A stretch of 64,000 bases of DNA, from contig NZ_KE386972.1 of the NCBI RefSeq assembly GCF_000429845.1, positions 187,976 through 251,975 of the forward strand, written 5' to 3'. Numbering within the stretch: position 1 is the first letter of the stretch; every line of letters begins with the position of its first letter. This DNA is from Comamonas composti DSM 21721. Its GTDB lineage: Bacteria > Pseudomonadota > Gammaproteobacteria > Burkholderiales > Burkholderiaceae_C. Of the stretch, positions 46,276 to 54,436 are shown in pieces. A program made the translations under genes and the position numbers. The notes beneath the pieces are model-generated. The model had not been told where the DNA came from. It was given only the letters and a program-made list of their open reading frames with translations, and did no database searches.

Positions 46276-48474
46276 CTAGCTCTTGTCGGTTGCTGGCTGC
46301 CGGCGTCCCAACGCGATGTTGAACAAATTGCGCGTCACCTGGCGCAGACCGCGCAAGCCTATGCGCGTCACGCTGCCCAGCGATGCAAGAGGGCGGTCCT
46401 GCTCCCGATTGCCCCAGTCGGCAACCCAGGCGTCGGCACGCGCGAATGTCATACGCGCAAGATCCGACTGCTGCTGCAGGCTCAGCTCATCCAGGCGCAA
46501 ACCCAGCCGGCCTGCAGCACAAAAAGTCACCTGCGCCGGGAAACTGCCCTCGCGACCCGAGCTGAACAAGGACACCTGGACTGCCGTCCCCTGAGCCAGC
46601 GGCTCGGACTCCGGAATGCGCAGGCCCAGGCCGCCCTGGGAGAAATCCTCGGTCTCGCACATCAGGGTGCGACCATCGGCAAAGCGCAGGGCAGCCGGCA
46701 TGACGGCCTTGACGCGAGGCGTGCTGCGAACCTGGCGCGTCTCGCTGGCCACGGCCAGGCTGGCGCTGATGAGGATGATGTTGTAGATCGTCCAGATCAT
46801 GTTCATGAGCAGGGTCACGGCTTCGTCTTCGAGCAGCGAGCCCGAGAACAGTCGCCAGATGCCCACGCCCATGCCGAACAGGTTGATGATCAGCAGCACG
46901 AGGTAGGGCCGTGCGATCGACCAGTCGAAATAGGCCTGCTCGATCACGCCGCCCTTGGCCGTCACGTTGAACTTTCCCAGCTTGGGGTTGATCACGGCCA
47001 TGAGCACGGGCCGCATGATGTACCAGGCCAGCACCGATTCGTAGACTTCGTTCCAGAACGAATAGCGGAACTTGCCCTGCATGCGCGAATTGGTGAGGTT
47101 GGCATGCATCAGATGGGGCAGGGCATAGGCTGCAATCATCAGCGCCGATGCCTGGAACACATTCGCACTGAACAGCAGATAGGCCAGAGGTGCCGTCAAA
47201 AACACCAGGCGCGGCAATCCATAGAAGAAATGCAGCATGGCGTTGAAATAGCACAGGCGCTGGCCCAGCGACAGGCCACGCCCCAGCAAGGGATTGTCCA
47301 CGCGGCAGATCTGCGCCATGCCCCGCGCCCAGCGTATGCGCTGGCCCACGTGGCCCGACAGGCTTTCCGTGGCCAGGCCAGCAGCCTGGGGCAGGTGCAG
47401 ATAGGCCGTGTTGTAGCCGTGGCGGCCAAGCTTGAGAGCGGTATGCGCATCCTCGGTCACGGTCTCGACCGCAACACCGCCGACCTCGAGCAAGGGCCCG
47501 CGCTTGATGATCGCGCAGGAGCCGCAGAAGAACGAGGCATTCCACAGATCGTTGCCGTCCTGGACCACGCCATAGAACAGTTCGCCTTCGTTGGGCGTGA
47601 TGTGGAAGGTATCGAGGTTCTTCTCGAACGGGTCGGGCGAGAAGAAGGTGTGCGGCGTCTGCAGCATGGCCAGCTTGGGGTCGCGCAGGAACCAGCCCAT
47701 GCAGATCTGCAGAAAGGAGCGCGTGGGAATGTGGTCGCAGTCGAAAATCGCCACATATTCACCGTCGGTCACGGCCAGGGCCTCATTGATGTTGCCGGCC
47801 TTGGCATGGGCATTGTTGTCGCGCGTGAGATAGCCCACGCCGATCTCGGCGCACAGCGCGCGGAACTCCTCGCGGCGCCCGTCGTCAAGCACGAACACCC
47901 TGATCTTGTCAGCCGGCCAGTCCATGTGCATGGCCGAGAAGATGGTCTGCTTGACCACTTCCATGGGCTCGTTGTAGGTGGGAATGAAGACATCGACCGT
48001 GGGCCAGGCTCCGACATCCTCAGGCATGGGCACGGGGCGACGCTGCAGAGGCCAAGCCGTCTGAAAGTAGCCGATCAGCAGCACCATGAAGGCATAGATT
48101 TCGGCCAGAAACAGACCAAATCCAAACAGGCCGTCCACGAGGTTGTCAAAGCCTATGGTCTCGGTCGCACGCCAGTACATGTAGCGGGAGGACACGGTGA
48201 TCGACAGCACGATCAGCACCAGCGTGGCCCAGCGCCCCGGCGTGCGGCGATTGAGCACCATGGCCAGAACGAACAGCCCCGCCGAAAAGATGAACTGCCC
48301 CTCAAGATCGAAGGGCACGCTGATCACCACGGCCAGCAATACAGCCGCCAGTATCACGGCCACAACCCGGAACCAGCCCAGGCTCCACACGGGACTGTCG
48401 GCCAGCCGGTTCATCTGCAAACGCAGACGTTGGCCCAGGCCGGTATCAGCGGTCTTGGAGGCAGAGCGATTCAT
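46276..48474 (-). CDS. bcsA: Cellulose synthase catalytic subunit with PilZ domain
   Basis: 732 aa. Membrane helices flank a family-2 glycosyltransferase with DDG (197-199), DCD (245-247), TED (340-342) and QRIRW (378-382), the UDP-glucose and catalytic motifs. The C-terminal PilZ domain has RSTPR (583-587) and DFSQGG (610-615), the RxxxR and D/NxSxxG motifs that bind cyclic di-GMP. The synthase is therefore expected to be allosterically switched on by c-di-GMP. It lies 8 bases after bcsQ. All checked motifs are intact. Confidence 0.97.
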   Translation of the reverse strand: MNRSASKTADTGLGQRLRLQMNRLADSPVWSLGWFRVVAVILAAVLLAVVISVPFDLEGQFIFSAGLFVLAMVLNRRTPGRWATLVLIVLSITVSSRYMYWRATETIGFDNLVDGLFGFGLFLAEIYAFMVLLIGYFQTAWPLQRRPVPMPEDVGAWPTVDVFIPTYNEPMEVVKQTIFSAMHMDWPADKIRVFVLDDGRREEFRALCAEIGVGYLTRDNNAHAKAGNINEALAVTDGEYVAIFDCDHIPTRSFLQICMGWFLRDPKLAMLQTPHTFFSPDPFEKNLDTFHITPNEGELFYGVVQDGNDLWNASFFCGSCAIIKRGPLLEVGGVAVETVTEDAHTALKLGRHGYNTAYLHLPQAAGLATESLSGHVGQRIRWARGMAQICRVDNPLLGRGLSLGQRLCYFNAMLHFFYGLPRLVFLTAPLAYLLFSANVFQASALMIAAYALPHLMHANLTNSRMQGKFRYSFWNEVYESVLAWYIMRPVLMAVINPKLGKFNVTAKGGVIEQAYFDWSIARPYLVLLIINLFGMGVGIWRLFSGSLLEDEAVTLLMNMIWTIYNIILISASLAVASETRQVRSTPRVKAVMPAALRFADGRTLMCETEDFSQGGLGLRIPESEPLAQGTAVQVSLFSSGREGSFPAQVTFCAAGRLGLRLDELSLQQQSDLARMTFARADAWVADWGNREQDRPLASLGSVTRIGLRGLRQVTRNLFNIALGRRQPATDKS

Positions 48475-48482
48475 GATGTGAC

Positions 48483-49265
48483 TCAGGTGCTTGGAGTCGC
48501 CGAAGCGGCTCGTATCTGGGCGCTCAAAAAGTCCGCGCAGCTGCCAAGATCATGTGCAGCAAGACTGTGCGGTGCGTGATTGAGCACATACATGCCCAGG
48601 CCCAGCGCATCGGGAATGGCCTGATCCATGTGGATCGCGCCCGCAAACGACTTTCCTGCCTCAGCCTGCACCACGCGCAGCATGTCGGCCGACAAGGTGC
48701 GCGAAAGATCGACCTGATTGAGCACATGGAACACGCCCCGAAAATCGGCACGTGGCAGGCAGTATGAATGAACGAGGCGCTGCATCAGCGGAGCCGTCGC
48801 ATAGGAGGCCGCATCGGCCAGCGTCACGACCACCAGCCAGTGCGTGAGGCTCAACGCCTGGCGCCCATAAACAGAGGGGCCGGGCGGCGTATCCAGCAGC
48901 ACCAGCGCATCCTCGGGCAATTTCAGCGCGCGCAAATGATCTTGCAACCAGTGGGGATCGGCTGCGATTTCCGCTTCCAGGCGCTCTCTGTCGTTCTCGC
49001 TGAGTACGCCGAACGGCAGTACATAAAGCCCGGGCTGGCGCTCGAAACAAAGCTCATGCCAATCCTGACCGGAGAGACTTGCACGCGACAGGCCACCCCA
49101 CTCCATGGGATCCATGCCAAAGTGCAGTCCCAGCGAATTCTGAGGATCCAGGTCCACAGCCAGCACCGTTCGGCCCAAGCGAGGGGCGAGCGCCACGGCC
49201 AGGTTCTCCGTCAGCGTGGTTTTGCCTACGCCTCCTTTGGCTGAGGCGATGGTCAGGATATTCAT
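48483..49265 (-). CDS. bcsQ: Cellulose biosynthesis MinD-like ATPase
   Basis: 260 aa. The deviant Walker A KGGVGKTT (residues 10-17) with VDLDPQNSLGLHFG and the LVLLDTPPGPSVYGRQAL segment place it in the ParA/MinD-like BcsQ (YhjQ) family. BcsQ is cytoplasmic and helps place or assemble the cellulose synthase at the cell pole or membrane. Its ATG overlaps the stop of the BcsR-domain gene, so the two are translated together. Confidence 0.92.
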   Translation of the reverse strand: MNILTIASAKGGVGKTTLTENLAVALAPRLGRTVLAVDLDPQNSLGLHFGMDPMEWGGLSRASLSGQDWHELCFERQPGLYVLPFGVLSENDRERLEAEIAADPHWLQDHLRALKLPEDALVLLDTPPGPSVYGRQALSLTHWLVVVTLADAASYATAPLMQRLVHSYCLPRADFRGVFHVLNQVDLSRTLSADMLRVVQAEAGKSFAGAIHMDQAIPDALGLGMYVLNHAPHSLAAHDLGSCADFLSAQIRAASATPST

Positions 49266-49858
49266 GGGCGCGTCCCAGCCCCCAGCAATTGAGAGAACAA
49301 CTGGCTCAAATGCAGAGGTCCTGATTGAGACTCTTGAGGCTTTTCCGCCTCTTGCGGCTCGGTAGCATCATCGCGCTTGATCAGCATTGCCAGCGGTGAA
49401 GTTCCCTCGAGGCCTTTGGCTGGCTTGCGGGCCTTGACTGAGACAGCCTCGGCCGGGCTCTGGACTTCAGCCCGCATGCCAGTGCTTGCGGGCGCGGCCT
49501 GCACCGCCTGATCGGCAGGAGCGGCCTCAGGCTCTGAAGGAGCAGGCCCGCTCAGGACTACGGCTGGCGCCATTGCAGGCATGGGCAACGCCGGTGAAAA
49601 CTCTGGCTCAGCAGGCTCGGGAATCAGCTCCGATGACTGAATCACCGCAGCATGCCAGGTCGATGAGAGACTTCTCACATCCTCGCCCGGCTGAACCGCT
49701 GGCACATCGTTCATTTCGGCGCGCGCCGCCAGGGTCGAGATCAACGGCCAGCGTGCACGTGCACTGGCCACATCCTGGGTGCGCGCAAGCTCGCGATAGG
49801 AGTTGGCCTGACCACCAAACTCCTGATAAAGACCAACGATATCGTCTGCTTGCTGCAT
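49262..49858 (-). CDS. BcsR-domain cellulose biosynthesis protein with Pro/Ala-rich tail (BcsP-like)
   Basis: 198 aa from the ATG at 49858, preceded by GGAGTGGAAGTC; longer in-frame starts overlap bcsD. The first 45 residues (DDIVGLYQEFGGQANSYREL ... SARARWPLISTLAA) match the pattern of the 62-aa E. coli BcsR, in particular the DIV.L...F start and the RWPL end. The rest is a Pro/Ala/Glu-rich, probably disordered segment ending in the hydrophobic motif GPLHLSQLFSQLLG. Such long versions occur as BcsP in bcsD-containing operons. The likely role is regulation or assembly with BcsQ, whose gene overlaps it. Confidence 0.75.
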   Translation of the reverse strand: MQQADDIVGLYQEFGGQANSYRELARTQDVASARARWPLISTLAARAEMNDVPAVQPGEDVRSLSSTWHAAVIQSSELIPEPAEPEFSPALPMPAMAPAVVLSGPAPSEPEAAPADQAVQAAPASTGMRAEVQSPAEAVSVKARKPAKGLEGTSPLAMLIKRDDATEPQEAEKPQESQSGPLHLSQLFSQLLGAGTRP

Positions 49859-49892
49859 GACTTCCACTCCTATCAGCGCCCAGAGCCGCGAC

Positions 49893-50378
49893 TCAGGCGG
49901 CAGGCGACAGCAAAAATCCGGCCGATCCCCAGGCATCGCCAGATTGGGTGATCCGGACCTCAAGCCCTGCGGCTCCGGCCATCTCAAACCACTGCTGGTA
50001 CGCCCCTTGCAAAAAGCCTGTAGCCCATTCCATATGGCCCTGACCAAAGGCTGCGGCCAACGGAGAGTAGTGATGTGTGATCTCCAGGCCGTCCGCGCTT
50101 TGCTCTAGCTGCACATAGCCCCAGTCGAGGCCTCTCCAGAGCTGGTTCATGGCATCTTGAAGCCCGGCTGCGGTATCCGAGGAAGGCAGCGCATTCGCAA
50201 GAGCAAAGCGCGTGCCGATACGGGCCATGAGCTCCTGCAACTGGGTCTCAGGCAGAACCTCGGCAAACTCTGCGCTCAAGGCACTCAGAAAGCCAAGCCA
50301 CTGACGAACACACTGCCGCTGCTGCACGTGAGCAAGTCCAGCGATAGATGGCTCATCTTGGGTCACTGCTTGATTCAT
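49893..50378 (-). CDS. bcsD: Cellulose synthase subunit D
   Basis: 161 aa from the ATG at 50378, with GGAGAT just upstream; a start at 50420 is possible. Length and pattern (LQELMARIGTRFALANALP, LWRGLDWGYVQLEQ, LEITHHYSPLAAAFG, WATGFLQGAYQQWFEMAGA) fit BcsD, the octameric periplasmic subunit of Acetobacter-type synthases that organises glucan chains into ribbons. First gene of the operon. Its presence defines a type I bcs operon. Confidence 0.85.
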   Translation of the reverse strand: MNQAVTQDEPSIAGLAHVQQRQCVRQWLGFLSALSAEFAEVLPETQLQELMARIGTRFALANALPSSDTAAGLQDAMNQLWRGLDWGYVQLEQSADGLEITHHYSPLAAAFGQGHMEWATGFLQGAYQQWFEMAGAAGLEVRITQSGDAWGSAGFLLSPAA

Positions 50379-50452
50379 ATCTCCACCACACAAAACCAGT
50401 TCAAACCGCAAACAATTCAATCAAATACGAAATTTAATAAAATTTAACTAAG

Positions 50453-50469
50453 TTGTGATTTGATCACAA
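50453..50469. promoter_or_regulatory. Palindrome upstream of bcsD (candidate operator)
   Basis: TTGTGA-TTTGA-TCACAA is a perfect 6-bp palindrome with a 5-nt centre, 75 bases before the bcsD start in a very AT-rich stretch (50400-50500). It is close to CRP/Clp sites (TGTGA...TCACA), though the spacer is one base short. The adjacent CAATTG-CAAA-CAATTG (50467-50482) is a second symmetric motif. Confidence 0.45.
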
Positions 50470-50699
50470 TTGCAAACAATTGCCAATAACAACCAACCCT
50501 GTCTTTGGCATCTGGTCAAGGCACGGCGCTTGAGTTACAGGGCGCCGGTGATCTGCGCGCTACCGTTGTTGGTACGCATACCGGATGCACTGGACGTGAT
50601 GCGACTCAGCATGGGCTTTGCGCACACAAGGCATAAAAGCCCGCCGACATTTGCTGCCCAGGCGGGAGTGTGAGAAACCAACGATAAAGGGAGCCGCAC

Positions 50700-50867
50700 T
50701 TAGAGCGTGTTCAAGATCTCCTCGCAGCGCGCCAGTGTCTTTGCGAAATCGGGCGATTTCTCGGCGCTGGCCCTTGCTTGCACTCCTGTGCAAGCAAGGG
50801 CCATCGACTCGAACTCATTCCGCTTGCGCTCCAACGCGCCTGCGTCGAGATCGTGAACACGCTCTTA
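50700..50867. repeat. MITE-like element with inverted ends and an internal hairpin
   Basis: The ends TTAGAGCGTGTTCAAGATCT (50700-50719) and AGATCGTGAACACGCTCTTA (50848-50867) are inverted copies of one 20-mer with two mismatches. In the middle TGGCCCTTGCTTGCAC and GTGCAAGCAAGGGCCA form a perfect 16-bp stem with a 4-nt loop (50768-50803). The same end sequence occurs once more at 52239-52258. No transposase is encoded, so it would be a non-autonomous element. Confidence 0.65.
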
Positions 50868-50965
50868 CAGGGGGAGCAGCACGCTCCACGCGCATTGCGG
50901 CACCGGAAAGTCAGGCCCAGCCCTTTACAAGAGCATGCGCCTCTGATGCGCCCGGACAGAGACGC

Positions 50966-52084
50966 CTATGCAGAATTGACCGTGGCAATAATGCCCCCGC
51001 CCAGGCAGACATCGCCGTCGTAGAGCACGGCCGACTGACCTGGCGTGACCGCCCATTGGGCCTCGGGGAAGTCCAGACGGAAGCTGCTCGCCGTCACCTG
51101 GTCGATATGAGTGACAGAGTCTGACTGACGATAGCGGGTCTTGGAGCCATAGATACGCGCAGGATCGGGCGCTTGACCCGAGACCCAACTGGCCTGATCT
51201 GCGATCAGCGCCTGCGAAAGCAGCCAGGGATGATCATGCCCCTGGACCACGCGCAGCACGTTTTTATCAAGTTCCTTGCGTGCCACAAACCAGGGCTCAT
51301 GCTCTCCGCCCCCGCGCTGGGCACCCTTTTCCTTGATACCACCAATTCCCAAGCCAGAGCGCTGGCCCAGTGTGTAAAAGCTCAAGCCTTGATGGCTACC
51401 GAGCTTGCGGTTGCGCTCATCAAGAATGGGGCCAGGCTCCTTGCTGATGTAGCGGTTGAGAAAATCCCGGAATGGTCGCTCGCCTATGAAGCAAATGCCT
51501 GTGGAGTCCTTTTTTCTGGCGTTGGGCAAACCGATTTCCTCGGCGATCTGACGCACCTGGGTCTTTCTGAGTTCACCCACAGGAAACATGGACTTGGATA
51601 GCTGGGCTTGGTTGAGCCTATGCAGGAAATAGCTCTGATCCTTGGCAGGATCCAGCCCCTTGAGCAACTCGAACAACCGGGAAGAAGGGCTCTGGCGCAC
51701 ACGCGCGTAATGGCCTGTGGCAATTTTCTCGGCCCCCAGGCGCATTGCATGGTCCAGGAAAGCCTTGAACTTGATCTCGGCATTGCACAGCACATCAGGG
51801 TTGGGCGTGCGTCCGGCCTGGTACTCGCGCAGAAATTCGGCGAACACCCGATCCTTGTACTCGGCCGCGAAATTCACATGCTCGATCTCTATGCCCACCA
51901 CATCGGCCACGGCAGCAGCGTCGACGAAATCGACGTTGGAGGAGCAGTACTCGCTGTCGTCGTCATCCTCCCAGTTCTTCATGAAGATGCCGACCACTTC
52001 ATGGCCTTGCTGCTTGAGAAGATGGGCCGTGACGGCGGAGTCCACACCGCCCGACAGACCCACGACGACGCGGTGTTTTGTCAT
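50966..52084 (-). CDS. mnmA: tRNA-specific 2-thiouridylase
   Basis: 372 aa. PP-loop ATP site [10 protein letters not shown] (residues 9-18), catalytic Cys100 in [11 protein letters not shown], and the second catalytic Cys198 in [12 protein letters not shown]. MnmA puts sulfur on U34 of tRNAs for Lys, Glu and Gln. The sequence is complete and typical. It stands alone between the bcs and lap regions and is a housekeeping gene. Confidence 0.97.
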   Translation of the reverse strand: MTKHRVVVGLSGGVDSAVTAHLLKQQGHEVVGIFMKNWEDDDDSEYCSSNVDFVDAAAVADVVGIEIEHVNFAAEYKDRVFAEFLREYQAGRTPNPDVLCNAEIKFKAFLDHAMRLGAEKIATGHYARVRQSPSSRLFELLKGLDPAKDQSYFLHRLNQAQLSKSMFPVGELRKTQVRQIAEEIGLPNARKKDSTGICFIGERPFRDFLNRYISKEPGPILDERNRKLGSHQGLSFYTLGQRSGLGIGGIKEKGAQRGGGEHEPWFVARKELDKNVLRVVQGHDHPWLLSQALIADQASWVSGQAPDPARIYGSKTRYRQSDSVTHIDQVTASSFRLDFPEAQWAVTPGQSAVLYDGDVCLGGGIIATVNSA

Positions 52085-52667
52085 AGGCCGGGAATTATCC
52101 CAGTCCCTTCATGATTTTGCGGATGTAAGGATTTCCTCAGCAAGACCCCCGGGCCTGCGGCCTCTGGGGGGGCCCGCACTCAATGCATTTCCAACCGGCA
52201 AAAGCATTGATCAACCAGATCAGCAAATCCTGATCTCCTAAGAGCGTGTTCACGATCTAAAGCTTTCTGCGCGAAGTTGCACGGTGAGGCCTCGTAAAAA
52301 CACTGAATGCAAATTTTTCTATCGATTGACATTCTTTGATAGTTTTCATCAAAAAAATGCGTTTTCTCGAACAGCAATTTGATACATTTTGACTCAATCG
52401 GCAATTCTTAACACAAATAGATACATGTTTTCAAGAAACGGAGGCTTTCTTCAAGCTAGGCAGAAATTGCAAACAGATACGAAACCTCAAGTCAAGCAGA
52501 GCCCATATCTGCTGCCGCACTGGTAACCAGCAGTCCTCAACACGCCTTTAAGGGCGATTCCTCCTCCACGTCCAACGGCTTCAAGCCCATGTCAGTGCCG
52601 CGTCCCGATCAGTTCTTGATAGGTCTCTCATATTGACTGGCGATTGGACTAACAGACCTTGCCAAGA
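52085..52667. other. Gene-free AT-rich region upstream of the lap-type operon
   Basis: Near 52146-52173 lies a GC-rich CCCCCGGGCC...GGGGGG hairpin. At 52239-52258 is TAAGAGCGTGTTCACGATCT, an end of the repeat seen at 50700. From 52260 to 52500 the DNA is clearly AT-richer than the rest. It contains TTGACA at 52326-52331, a possible -35 box, without an obvious -10 at 17 bases. No reading frame here is convincing. It probably carries the promoter of the secretion operon. Confidence 0.5.
52239..52258 (+). repeat. Isolated end of the MITE-like repeat
   Basis: TAAGAGCGTGTTCACGATCT is identical to the right end of the 50700-50867 element read in reverse. No second end is found nearby, so it is a solo end or a remnant. 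Confidence 0.6.
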
Positions 52668-54143
52668 ATGAAACCAAGACAAATTGCACGATGGGTCTCA
52701 ATGATCGGCGCATCGTCACTGGCTGCAGCAGCCATCGCCCAGACCTCCGAAACACAGCAAACGCCCACCTCAGCCAGTACGGCGCCCGGCAGCAATCTCC
52801 TGCAGGTGGTGGAAAAAGCCGTCGGCTCCCACCCCGAAATCCAGGCCCGCTTCCACGACTTCACATCGTCTCTGGAAGGCCAGAACATCGCGCGCGGCGG
52901 TTGGCGCCCACAGGTCACGGCCCAGGGCTGGATTGGTCAGGAATGGCGCAGCAATGTCCCTGGCGCATCCTCTTATGACTGGACCCGCCCCGGCTGGAAT
53001 CTCAGCCTGCGGCAAATGCTCTACGACGGATTCGCCACGTCGAACAGCGTCAAGCAGTCGGGATTTGACAAACTGGCCAAGTACTACGACCTCGTGGCAG
53101 CCACCGACAGCTTGGCCCACGACGTTGCCGGCGCCTATCTGGACGTCCAGCGCTACCGCGAAACGGAGCGCCTGGCGCGCGAGAACTTCGTCATGCACGA
53201 GAACACGCTCAAGCTGCTGCGCGAACGCTCGCAGTCCGGCGTGGGCCGTGGCGTGGACCTGGAACAGGCCAGCGGCCGTCTGTCCCTGGCCCAGACCAAT
53301 GTAATGACGGAGAGCAACAATCTGAATGCGGTGACACAGCGTTATCGCCGCCTGGCGGGCTCCCCGCCTGCGGCAACGCTGGACCCCGTACCGGATATCG
53401 GCGGCAAGCTGCCATCTCCCGGCACGGTTCAGAATTTCAATGAATCGGTGCGCCAGAACGCCTCCATACTGGCCAAGCAGGCCCTGGTCCAAGCCGCACA
53501 AGCCGGCAAGGAAGTTGCCCAAGCCGCCCACAAGCCTCGGCTGGATCTGGTCGTGAGCACTGGCCGGGACCGTTCCTATCCCGACGCACAGCTGCGCGAC
53601 ATACAAAACACCAGCGCCCAGTTGCTGCTGACCTACAACCTCTTCCGCGGTGGCGCAGACGAGGCCCGTGTCCGTCAGACCCTGGCCCAGGCCGATGCAG
53701 CACGCGACGTGCGTGACTACACCTGCCGCAATGTCCAGCAAGAGCTGTCGATTGCCTGGGGCAATATCCTGCGTCTGCGCGGACAAATGCCTTTCCTGCG
53801 GGAGCATGTCCAGTCCACTGCCAAGGTCCGCCAAGCCTATCAGCAGCAGTTCCAGATTGGTCAGCGCACGCTGCTCGACCTGCTGAATACGGAGAACGAG
53901 CTGTTCGATGCACGCCGTGCCCTCGTTCACGCTCAGTACGACCTGAAAAAGAGCGAATACCAGTGGCTCATGCAGTCTGGTCAGGTGCTGACCGCCCTGG
54001 GTATTGCCCAGCCTCACGCTGGCGATCTCCCCGAGGAGCAGTCCTCCCTGGTCATGCCCGAAGATGCATTGCGTGACTGCCAGAGCGCCTACGTGCCGGA
54101 CACCAGCAACCTGAGCCCCGTGCTCAAGGCCGAAGCCAAGTAA
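52668..54143 (+). CDS. lapE: TolC-family outer-membrane channel of a type I secretion system
   Basis: 491 aa with a signal peptide (WVSMIGASSLAAAAIAQ). It contains two TolC/OEP repeats: LLQVVEKAVGSHPEIQARFH ... RGGWRPQVTAQGWIGQEW, and SVRQNASILAKQALVQAAQA ... HKPRLDLVVSTGRD, with the FQIGQRTLLDLLNTENELFD end typical of LapE/AggA-like exporter channels. It forms the outer-membrane duct for the adhesin. It is the first gene of an operon with LapB- and LapC-like proteins. The start at 52659 (nine bases upstream) is equally possible. Confidence 0.88.
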   Translation: MKPRQIARWVSMIGASSLAAAAIAQTSETQQTPTSASTAPGSNLLQVVEKAVGSHPEIQARFHDFTSSLEGQNIARGGWRPQVTAQGWIGQEWRSNVPGASSYDWTRPGWNLSLRQMLYDGFATSNSVKQSGFDKLAKYYDLVAATDSLAHDVAGAYLDVQRYRETERLARENFVMHENTLKLLRERSQSGVGRGVDLEQASGRLSLAQTNVMTESNNLNAVTQRYRRLAGSPPAATLDPVPDIGGKLPSPGTVQNFNESVRQNASILAKQALVQAAQAGKEVAQAAHKPRLDLVVSTGRDRSYPDAQLRDIQNTSAQLLLTYNLFRGGADEARVRQTLAQADAARDVRDYTCRNVQQELSIAWGNILRLRGQMPFLREHVQSTAKVRQAYQQQFQIGQRTLLDLLNTENELFDARRALVHAQYDLKKSEYQWLMQSGQVLTALGIAQPHAGDLPEEQSSLVMPEDALRDCQSAYVPDTSNLSPVLKAEAK

Positions 54144-54185
54144 ACCGGCGGGTCTGTTGCAGACCCGTATCCGAGAAAAGTCCTC

Positions 54186-54428
54186 ATGATCGACCGTCAA
54201 CCCCAGCAAGAGCCTTTGGCTTCCCTGCCGAAGCACAAGCTGCGCGCGCTGGACGTTGACTTCACCCGCGTTCTTGAGGACCTGATCGATGCCCTGCTTG
54301 CCAACGGCAGCCTACGGCCCACCGATCTCCCCCTGCCTGCGCTGAACAAGCTCCAGCAGCGCAAACATGAGCGCCAGCGACTGCAAAACGCCCTTGATCC
54401 CCTGGACGATGACCTCCCTCTTATCTGA
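54186..54428 (+). CDS. Small conserved-looking protein of unknown function (80 aa)
   Basis: 80 aa, MIDRQPQQEPLASLPKHKLR ... DPLDDDLPLI. It has good coding character and sits 42 bases after the TolC-like gene and 8 bases before the ABC exporter gene, on the same strand. Highly charged, probably helical (VLEDLIDALLANGSL; LNKLQQRKHERQRLQ), no signal peptide or membrane segment, acidic C-terminus. No family is recognised. Its place inside a secretion operon suggests a cytoplasmic accessory role, for example with the ABC protein or the adhesin before export. Confidence 0.65.
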   Translation: MIDRQPQQEPLASLPKHKLRALDVDFTRVLEDLIDALLANGSLRPTDLPLPALNKLQQRKHERQRLQNALDPLDDDLPLI

Positions 54429-54436
54429 GCCTTGCC

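Larger units (their letters stand above)
50379..50965. other. Gene-free region between mnmA and the bcs operon
   Basis: No convincing gene. The left third is AT-rich and holds the bcsD promoter region and palindrome. 50520-50690 contains only a short CCCGCC...GGCGGG hairpin near 50640-50673. 50700-50867 is a small repeat with inverted ends. Short frames here lack ribosome-binding sites and family resemblance. Confidence 0.5.

Noticed and set aside
46069..48579. 836-codon plus-strand frame opposite bcsA
   Set aside because: Shadow frame; no domain recognised, while bcsA on the minus strand has all glycosyltransferase and PilZ motifs.
50520..50690. Possible structured RNA or riboswitch upstream of the cellulose operon
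   Set aside because: Only a short CCCGCC/GGCGGG hairpin is visible; no match to a c-di-GMP riboswitch core that I could recognise, and it lies upstream of the promoter-like AT-rich DNA.
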